Of a DNA stretch of 5,575 nt, positions 1-4,819 are shown one piece after another. The notes under the pieces are model-generated. The model did not search any database and was not told the DNA's origin. It was given only the letters and a program-made list of their open reading frames with translations. This stretch comes from Candidatus Stahliibacteriota bacterium (GTDB lineage: Bacteria > Hydrothermota > Tepidihabitantia > B3-TA06). The stretch spans positions 1 through 5,575 of the forward strand of contig JAUVJT010000146.1 of NCBI GenBank assembly GCA_030592225.1. The letters are read 5' to 3'. Every line of letters begins with the position of its first letter. The stretch's first letter is position 1. Position numbers and translations under genes: made by a program.

Positions 1-563
1 ACTACTCCCCATTCGTGCTGGTGTACGGAACCCTTGGCGATTCTGCCGCCACTGCCAGGCTCTTTGCAATGGCCAGAGGAGAAGCGCAGGCCTGGTGGGT
101 GCGGGCTAACGGCACTGCAAGGATAGTTCCTGACACCGCGGTAACCGACGAGATGATTGAGCGCTACAACCTTATCCTGTACGGCAATGCCGAGCAGAAC
201 GTAATAACCGCAGGGATCGAAACCAGTTTGCCCATCCGGATTGAGGACGGGCGTTTCGTGTTTGGGAGTGAGACACTGCCCTCAGCCGCGGACGCGGCCC
301 TGTTCGTTTATCCAAACCCGTTGAATCCAGAAAAGAAGGTGCTGGTGCGTGAAGGCATCGGCTCCGACGGTCTGGGCCGCTCCGGCTACTTCTCAACCCT
401 GTATTCAGGCGCCGGGATTCCCGACTACGTCATCTGGGGCGATGCGGTCAGTGACAAAGGCTGGGGCGGGGTTGTAAGAGCAGGATTCTTCACCGCAGAT
501 TGGAAGATTACAACTCCTTGCAGTCGTTTACCTTGCGGTACGCAGATAAGAACGTCATTGTGA
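1..563 (+). CDS. C-terminal part of a large hydrolase/peptidase-like protein (5' end outside window, probable frameshift near the 3' end)
   Basis: The reading frame is open to the left edge (first full codon at 3-5, reading YSPFVLVYGT), so this is a 3' fragment. The GTG at 15 is internal and is not a start. Visible motifs are VLVYGTLGD near the edge, then a WW-RANG-IVPDT stretch, NLILYGNAEQN, a VYPNPLNPEKKVLV segment and a SGAGIPDYVIWGD segment. From memory, this motif order resembles the C-terminal region of large bacterial proteins annotated as prolyl-oligopeptidase-like or esterase-like. I see no catalytic triad in this part, so the family call is tentative. The last ~18 codons (510-563) have poor codon usage: about 6 of 17 third positions are G/C. 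The -1 frame from 509 reads YNSLQSFTLRYADKNVIVR with about 15 of 19 G/C third positions and stops at TAG 566-568. The true product probably ends in that frame, so the gene is frameshifted or the read has a missing base. Both stops fall inside a dispersed repeat. Confidence 0.7.
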   Translation, partial: YSPFVLVYGTLGDSAATARLFAMARGEAQAWWVRANGTARIVPDTAVTDEMIERYNLILYGNAEQNVITAGIETSLPIRIEDGRFVFGSETLPSAADAALFVYPNPLNPEKKVLVREGIGSDGLGRSGYFSTLYSGAGIPDYVIWGDAVSDKGWGGVVRAGFFTADWKITTPCSRLPCGTQIRTSL

Positions 564-587
564 GGTAGCGAAGCGACGAAGCAATCT
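553..587. repeat. Dispersed intergenic repeat of the CATTGCGAGG...GCGAAGCGACGAAGCAATCT type
   Basis: This 35-bp element begins CGTCATTGTGAGG and ends GCGACGAAGCAATCT. It matches, from memory, a short repeat found many times between genes in diverse bacterial genomes (consensus start CGTCATTGCGAGG). Its ends form a short inverted pair, ATTG (557-560) with CAAT (582-585), and it contains CGAAGC twice (569-574 and 577-582). It lies between two convergent genes and supplies the stop codon of the upstream one in either candidate frame. There is no T-run, so it does not look like a classical intrinsic terminator. Confidence 0.7.
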
Positions 588-607
588 AAGGATAGGACTT
601 CGAGTAT

Positions 608-1528
608 CTACTGTTTAGCTTCGTAAAAGTCCTCTCCCCCGTGAAGGGATACTGCAGCCTTGTTTTCGGTAATTAATGCCTCTAAGGCCGCTTTTGAGCG
701 CTCCGGGGGTATGCCCAGGCTCTGCTCGATCTGTTTTATGGTCATGGGACGACGGGCGATTGCCGCAAGGATCAACTCCTTGTGCCCGTGAGCTGAAACC
801 TGCTTGCCCGATTTTCGGTAAGGCAGCACCGCCTCGGTGTCCGGGGGTAGCTTCTGGGCGATGGCTTCCAGTTCTTTGTAGGAGAGAGCAAGCGCGGACT
901 TCTCAGATGGCGGTCGCACCACGGTGTTGAGTTGAACCTTTGTGTGTCGCATACGGGAGAGAATGGAAAACAGGGATTCGACGTGTTCCGGTGAGTCATT
1001 GATGCCTTTCACAAACAGTATTTCCACCCACAGCTCGCCTGAGAATTCGTTGGAGAAGGTAACCAGACCCTCAATCATCCGCTTGAAGTCAAGATCGGGG
1101 TGGGGACGGTTGATTTTGCGCCAGGCCTCTTGGGTCGAGGCGTCGAGCGATGGCACCACCAGATCGGCTTCCATGAGTTCGCTGCGAACCTGGGGCATCC
1201 ACAGCAGGGAGGAGTTGGTGAGCGCCGCAACCTTTTTGCCGGTCTGGGTTTTGATTTCACGAATCAGCCAACCGATGTCCGCATTGAGTGTCGGCTCGCC
1301 CGAACCGGAAAAGGTTATGTAGTCAGGGTTGGTCTGGGCTGCAACCAAGACGACCTCTGCAAGAATTTCTTCCTTGGGAAAGAAGGATTTACGTTCAATG
1401 GTAAGATCAGAGGTACGTCCAAGCTGGCAGTAGATGCAGTCTATGGTGCAGGTTTTGAAGGGCAGGATGTCCACGCCCAGGGATAGCCCAAGACGTCTTG
1501 AGGGAACCGGGCCGTAGGTGTAATTCAT
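608..1528 (-). CDS. Radical SAM protein (COG0731, TYW1/wyosine-related type) with C-terminal winged helix
   Basis: This is a 306-residue protein when started at ATG 1528. It opens with YGPVPSRRLGLSLGVD, typical of this family. The CxxxCxxC motif (C27, C31, C34) binds the radical SAM [4Fe-4S] cluster. SGSGEPTL at 74-81 is the GGEP-like SAM-binding segment, followed by TNSSLL, a PSLDA strand near 126-130 and VEILFVKGIND around 168-178, consistent with a partial TIM barrel. From about residue 247 a winged-helix-like segment follows (HKELILAAIARRPMTIKQIEQSLGIP, then an ALEALI helix). The family is related to the tRNA-wyosine enzyme TYW1, but bacterial members of this form have no established substrate that I can name. 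An upstream in-frame ATG at 1567 would add MFFLICVICGYIN, but that stretch is encoded entirely by a dispersed repeat, so I prefer 1528. No clear Shine-Dalgarno precedes either start. It lies 90 nt downstream of the sirtuin gene on the same strand, and co-transcription is possible but not shown. Confidence 0.9.
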   Translation of the reverse strand: MNYTYGPVPSRRLGLSLGVDILPFKTCTIDCIYCQLGRTSDLTIERKSFFPKEEILAEVVLVAAQTNPDYITFSGSGEPTLNADIGWLIREIKTQTGKKVAALTNSSLLWMPQVRSELMEADLVVPSLDASTQEAWRKINRPHPDLDFKRMIEGLVTFSNEFSGELWVEILFVKGINDSPEHVESLFSILSRMRHTKVQLNTVVRPPSEKSALALSYKELEAIAQKLPPDTEAVLPYRKSGKQVSAHGHKELILAAIARRPMTIKQIEQSLGIPPERSKAALEALITENKAAVSLHGGEDFYEAKQ

Positions 1529-1536
1529 GTTAATAT

Positions 1537-1562
1537 AACCACAGATTACACAGATTAAAAAG
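1537..1562. repeat. ACCACAGATTACACAGATTA-type dispersed repeat
   Basis: The stretch starts AACCACAGATTACACAG and contains CACAGATTA twice in tandem (1540-1548 and 1549-1557), a 9-bp period. From memory, this is a familiar intergenic repeat in many bacterial genomes. Its minus-strand complement ends about 8 nt upstream of the preferred radical SAM start codon. Read through in frame, it yields the false N-terminal extension LICVICGY. Confidence 0.75.
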
Positions 1563-1588
1563 AACATTTTGACCGTTTCGTAACTCTT

Positions 1589-1616
1589 CTTTGTGATCTT
1601 TGTGCGCTTTGTGGTT
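1589..1616. repeat. ACCACAAAG-type dispersed repeat, 9-bp period (three units)
   Basis: On the plus strand CTTTGTG occurs at 1589-1595, 1598-1604 and 1607-1613, exactly 9 bp apart, ending in TGGTT. The minus strand reads AACCACAAAG, then GCACAAAG, then ATCACAAAG. Translated on the minus strand it gives NHKAHKDHKE, a peptide often annotated as a hypothetical protein because of this repeat. It begins 3 nt after the sirtuin stop codon, so sirtuin gene, repeat and next gene are tightly packed. Confidence 0.8.
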
Positions 1617-1618
1617 CA

Positions 1619-2359
1619 TCATCGAGTTTCTTCTAAAAGCTGCGGCATTATCTCGCCAGCCGGGCCTTGCAGGAAGTAGTCGGTAATAGGGGTTATGGCG
1701 GACGGCTCCGGGTTGATTTCGATAACGCAAGCATCGTTGCGCCGGGCAAGGAAAGGAAGCTGGGCAGCAGGATAAACCAGACCCGACGTACCGATAACGA
1801 TGCAGCAATCTGCTTGTGCAGCGAATCTGAACGACTGCTCCAGTACGTCAGGGTCAAGCTGCTCGCCGAACCACACCACCTTGGGTCGCATAACGCCGGA
1901 GCAGTCATCACGGGTGCAGGAAGGAACCTCTCCGGTTAATTCACTGACAGATTCATCGGCCTCGTAACCGCATTTCATGCAGTAGGAGCGAAAGATGTTG
2001 CCGTGCAGTTCCATTACCCGTTTTGCCCCGGCTATCTGATGAAGGTTGTCGATGTTCTGGGTGGCCAGCAGAAAATCATCGTGGCGCTCATCGAGTTCAG
2101 CCACCGCGTAGTGGGCGGGATTGGGCTTGACCTTGCGCATCAGGTTGCGGCGGAAACGATACCACTCCCAGACTTCTTTGGGACGTTGCTGAAACGCCTC
2201 GGGAGTAGCGAAATCTTCCACCTTGAACTTATCCCACAGCCCTCCGGCCTCGCGGAAGGTTGGAACCCCCGACTCCCTGGATATGCCTGCACCTGTGAAC
2301 ACCATGATTTTGCAGGCTTTCTGAATTGCGTCGCGTGCTTTTTTAATCTTGTCCTGCAT
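1619..2359 (-). CDS. cobB: SIR2-family NAD-dependent protein deacylase, predicted desuccinylase/demalonylase type
   Basis: This sirtuin of 246 residues (from ATG 2359) removes acyl groups from lysine using NAD, giving O-acyl-ADP-ribose and nicotinamide. The residue numbers here count from the TTG at 2365, two codons further upstream. The NAD-binding motif GAGIS is at 25-29 with SGVPTFR after it. TQNID is at 102-106, the catalytic His is in ELHGN (H121), the structural zinc site is C129, C132, C150 and C155, and GTS at 192-194 and EINPE at 216-220 complete the Rossmann part. Y69 and R72 in WEWYRFRR match the Tyr-x-x-Arg pair that binds acidic acyl groups in SIRT5-like enzymes, so preference for succinyl- or malonyl-lysine is predicted. 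The length is normal for a bacterial enzyme. ATG 2359 is preferred to TTG 2365; no convincing Shine-Dalgarno is visible for either. It lies 119 nt downstream of iorB. Confidence 0.95.
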   Translation of the reverse strand: MQDKIKKARDAIQKACKIMVFTGAGISRESGVPTFREAGGLWDKFKVEDFATPEAFQQRPKEVWEWYRFRRNLMRKVKPNPAHYAVAELDERHDDFLLATQNIDNLHQIAGAKRVMELHGNIFRSYCMKCGYEADESVSELTGEVPSCTRDDCSGVMRPKVVWFGEQLDPDVLEQSFRFAAQADCCIVIGTSGLVYPAAQLPFLARRNDACVIEINPEPSAITPITDYFLQGPAGEIMPQLLEETR

Positions 2360-2368
2360 GATCAATAA

Positions 2369-2388
2369 CCACAGTGGCGCAGAAATAC
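2369..2388. repeat. Degenerate ACCACAG-type repeat fragment
   Basis: The sequence CCACAGTGGCGCAGAAAT resembles the common ACCACAGAGGCACAGAGA dispersed repeat with a few differences. It shares the 10-bp string ATAACCACAG (2365-2374) with the repeat upstream of the radical SAM gene (1535-1544). It sits immediately upstream of the sirtuin start on the minus strand, in the same relative position as that other copy. Confidence 0.45.
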
Positions 2389-2401
2389 CGAGTTACTATA
2401 A

Positions 2402-2421
2402 GGGCGAGGCATGCCTTGCCC
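2402..2421. repeat. GC-rich 20-bp palindrome, dispersed-repeat type
   Basis: GGGCGAGGCATGCCTTGCCC is self-complementary over its whole length except for one G-T pair (2406/2417), centred between 2411 and 2412, and is followed by CCTAC. From memory, palindromes of the form GTAGGGGC-AGGC-GCCT-GCCCCTAC are scattered repeats in many bacteria. It lies 58 nt downstream of the iorB stop. As RNA it would fold into a strong hairpin, but on the minus strand the bases after it (TTATAGTAAC) are not a T-run, so a terminator call is weak. It might stabilise the 3' end of the buk-iorAB message. Confidence 0.65.
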
Positions 2422-2462
2422 CTACAGTTACAATATGTCTTAATGTTCAACTCATCCATAGA

Positions 2463-2482
2463 GGTGTGTTACGGTGTGTTAC
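2463..2482. repeat. Tandem 10-bp direct duplication at the iorB stop
   Basis: GGTGTGTTAC occurs twice with no spacer (2463-2472 and 2473-2482). The iorB stop codon (2479-2481) lies inside the right-hand copy, so the duplication does not alter the protein. It looks like a simple slippage duplication. Confidence 0.8.
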
Positions 2483-3069
2483 GGGGATGCAAATTCCTTG
2501 CCCAGATGGAACGCGGCGATGTTAGAATCCACGTACTTGGGCTTGAACCCGTCGCGGATGACCTCTTCGTAAAGCGCGTCATCAAACGAAAGGAACTCCG
2601 AGAGCGTACCCAGCATAATTACGTTCTGGGCGCGCGGGTTCTTGACCTTTAAGGCATTCTCGAATGCGGGAACCGCAACCCTGTTGGGCGCGAATTTTGC
2701 AAGTCTTTCCTCGATGTCAGCGGGATATTCTCGCTGCGCAGTGTACACCTCAGGCGGGGCAATCTCATACGGATCGTAGATTAACCGTCCATGTTCCGGA
2801 TTAAGGAATGCGATGTGACGCACCGCTTCCAGGTGCTCCATGGATACCATGAAATCGGCGCTCCCTTGCGGGATAAGAGGCGAGTAGACCTTCTTGCCGA
2901 AGCGCACGTGGGTGGTAACCGAGCCGCCGCGCTGTGCCATGCCGTGTATCTCGGATTTTTTTACGTCCAGACCGGCGCGCATGGCAACTTCGCATAGCAG
3001 GTTGGAGAACTTGAGTATTCCCTGGCCGCCGACCCCGGCGACGAATATATTAGTTGTCTTCTGAAGCAT
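2479..3069 (-). CDS. iorB: Indolepyruvate:ferredoxin oxidoreductase, beta subunit
   Basis: This 196-residue cytosolic subunit corresponds to the gamma-type domain of pyruvate/2-oxoacid:ferredoxin oxidoreductases, which binds CoA. It pairs with the TPP- and Fe-S-carrying IorA. The N-terminal GVGGQGI (12-18) is the glycine-rich family signature, and HGMAQRGGSV (42-51) is the second hallmark. Its length is usual for IorB. ATG 3069 is supported by AAAGGAG at 3076-3082 on the minus strand with a spacing of 6 nt. The start lies inside iorA: the last 20 nt of iorA overlap it in another frame, indicating translational coupling and equal subunit supply. No internal damage is seen. Confidence 0.95.
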   Translation of the reverse strand: MLQKTTNIFVAGVGGQGILKFSNLLCEVAMRAGLDVKKSEIHGMAQRGGSVTTHVRFGKKVYSPLIPQGSADFMVSMEHLEAVRHIAFLNPEHGRLIYDPYEIAPPEVYTAQREYPADIEERLAKFAPNRVAVPAFENALKVKNPRAQNVIMLGTLSEFLSFDDALYEEVIRDGFKPKYVDSNIAAFHLGKEFASP

Positions 3070-4819
3070 GAATCGCTCCTTTCGGGCAAATCTGAGCGCA
3101 GATAGAACAGCCCGTGCACAGCACCGGGGTTATGTAGGCCTTCTTCTCTTCTGCCTTGAAACTGATGGCAGGACATCCAATCTGGATGCAAATCTTGCAC
3201 CCGTTGCATTCGTCTTCGTTTATCCAGTACGGCTTTTTCCACATACTGCGGTCGTAAAGAGGGCAGGCGCGTTTGGTGATGACCACTGCGGGTTCGTCAA
3301 GGTTGATGGCTTCGGTCAGCACCTCCTTGGTGGCCGCATAGTCGTAGGGATCAACCACTTTGACGTATTTGACTCCCAGGGCGCGTGCCACCTCTGCCGG
3401 ATCAATCTCGACCGCATCGGCGCCCATCAGGGTTTTGCCCGTGCCCGGATGCTGTTGGTGACCGGTCATGGCGGTGATGCGGTTATCCATGATTATCACG
3501 GTGATGGGTGAGGAATTGTAGACAACGTTGGCCAGACCGGTAAGCCCGGAGTGAAAGAAGGTGGAGTCACCGATAACGGCGACTATCTTGCGGTTTTTCT
3601 GCTTTTCATCCTGTACCAGATCGAGCGCCTTGCGGATGCCGTGCGCTACGGTGATGGAGGCGCCCATGTCAACGCAGGTGTCCATGGCATTAAGAGGCGG
3701 CAGCGCTCCAAGGGTGTAGCAGCCGATGTCGCCGGTGATGATGGGCTTAAGGCGCGCAAGGATAGCAAACACCGGACGGTGGGTGCAGCCCGGACAAAGC
3801 GCAGGCGGACGAGCAGGAACGTCTCCGACATCCAGAGGCGCTGTCTCCTCGTCAAAGAAAGCCTTGCGCAGACGGTCAGGGTTGAGTTCGAGGACACGGG
3901 GGACTTTTTCCTTACCTATGCAGTCAACACCCATGGCCTTGACTGCGGTCTCGATGATGGGGTCGTTCTCTTCAACGATGAAGATTTTTTTCACCCTGGA
4001 GGCAAGCTCGCGCACCAGCTTTTCAGGCAAGGGATGCGACATACCCAGTTTGAGGAACCAGGCATCAGGATAGGCTTCTCTGGCATAGGTGTAGGCCACG
4101 CCGTCGGCAATGATGCCTACGCTCTCCTCGCCTTCCTCGATTCTATTAATGTCGGTGGTTTCTGAAAATTCCTTGAGAGCAAGCATCCGTTCCTCGAGCG
4201 AAGCGTGCAGCTTGCGGGCAAAGGCGGGCAGGATGAGATTCTTCTGTATCTTTTTCTCGTAGCCCTTGATGGGTACGGACCGGCGATCCTCGCACGTTAC
4301 CACCCCGTTGGCGTGTGAGGTGCGGGTGGTAAGCCGGACTATTACCGGGATGTTGAAGCGCTCGGATATATCAAACGCCAGCTTGGTAAAGTCCTTGCAC
4401 TCCTGGCTGTCCGAAGGGCACAGCACCGGCACCTTGGCCGCGATGCCATAGTAGCGGTTGTCCTGCTCGTTCTGGGAGGAGTGCATTGACGGATCGTCGG
4501 CAGTGATTACCACCAGACCGCCGTGCGAGCCGATGTATGCAGACGAGAAGAACGGGTCGGCGGCCACGTTGAGTCCCACGTGCTTGGACGCGTATAACGC
4601 CCGGGCGCCTGCCATGGACGCGCCCAGGGCCACTTCATAGGCCACCTTCTCGTTGGTTGACCACTCGCAGTAAATGTCGGAATAGGTGACGACCGCCTCA
4701 AGTATCTCGGTCGAGGGCGTGCCCGGATAGGCCGCGGCAATGTGACAGCCGGCCTCCCACGCTCCCTGGGCTACCGCCTCGTCGCCTGACAGGAATTTCT
4801 TATTACTGGTATTACTCAT
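3050..4819 (-). CDS. iorA: Indolepyruvate:ferredoxin oxidoreductase, alpha subunit
   Basis: This 589-residue catalytic subunit decarboxylates aryl-pyruvates to aryl-acetyl-CoA and passes electrons to ferredoxin. Order of parts: an N-terminal pyrimidine-binding TPP domain (YPGTPSTE 31-38, NEKVAYE 56-62), a middle domain, the linker LCPGCTHRP (341-349), and the diphosphate-binding TPP domain with GDIGCYTLG (363-371) and GDST (417-420), the latter leading to N446. Two C-terminal [4Fe-4S] sites follow: C538, C541, C544 with C549-P, and C568, C571, C574 with C578-P. The longer spacing before the last Cys of the first set is as I expect for IorA. Length and motifs look complete. ATG 4819 is chosen because a perfect AGGAGG lies 9 nt upstream (4829-4834). 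The gene overlaps the butyrate kinase gene by 8 nt. Substrate could include phenylpyruvate and hydroxyphenylpyruvate as well as indolepyruvate. Confidence 0.97.
   Translation of the reverse strand: MSNTSNKKFLSGDEAVAQGAWEAGCHIAAAYPGTPSTEILEAVVTYSDIYCEWSTNEKVAYEVALGASMAGARALYASKHVGLNVAADPFFSSAYIGSHGGLVVITADDPSMHSSQNEQDNRYYGIAAKVPVLCPSDSQECKDFTKLAFDISERFNIPVIVRLTTRTSHANGVVTCEDRRSVPIKGYEKKIQKNLILPAFARKLHASLEERMLALKEFSETTDINRIEEGEESVGIIADGVAYTYAREAYPDAWFLKLGMSHPLPEKLVRELASRVKKIFIVEENDPIIETAVKAMGVDCIGKEKVPRVLELNPDRLRKAFFDEETAPLDVGDVPARPPALCPGCTHRPVFAILARLKPIITGDIGCYTLGALPPLNAMDTCVDMGASITVAHGIRKALDLVQDEKQKNRKIVAVIGDSTFFHSGLTGLANVVYNSSPITVIIMDNRITAMTGHQQHPGTGKTLMGADAVEIDPAEVARALGVKYVKVVDPYDYAATKEVLTEAINLDEPAVVITKRACPLYDRSMWKKPYWINEDECNGCKICIQIGCPAISFKAEEKKAYITPVLCTGCSICAQICPKGAIHASEDN
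3076..3082 (-). promoter_or_regulatory. Ribosome binding site for iorB
   Basis: The minus strand reads AAAGGAG followed by CGATTC and ATG. It lies inside the iorA coding sequence and fixes the iorB start at 3069. Confidence 0.8.

Noticed and set aside
172..396. Minus-strand open frame opposite the left gene
   Set aside because: No recognisable motifs, low-complexity Arg/Ser composition and opposite a well-supported coding frame; a shadow of that gene.
553..587. tRNA fragment or attachment site
   Set aside because: No cloverleaf or T-loop sequence is present, and no integrase or phage gene lies nearby.
1537..1616. CRISPR-like array
   Set aside because: Units are 9 bp with no spacers and differ between the two repeat families; these are dispersed intergenic repeats.
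2003..2368. Plus-strand open frame opposite the sirtuin gene
   Set aside because: It mirrors conserved sirtuin sequence and has no recognisable features of its own.
2402..2421. Intrinsic terminator after iorB
   Set aside because: The hairpin is strong, but no T-run follows on the minus strand; kept as a palindromic repeat instead.
2380..2478. Sigma-70 promoter for the sirtuin gene
   Set aside because: TATAGT on the minus strand near 2395-2400 could be a -10 box, but nothing like a -35 box lies at the right distance (AGGGGC is there); too weak to annotate.
3551..4165. Long plus-strand open frame (204 codons) opposite iorA
   Set aside because: It is antisense to conserved iorA motifs and shows no family signature; long antisense frames are expected in DNA with G/C-rich third positions.
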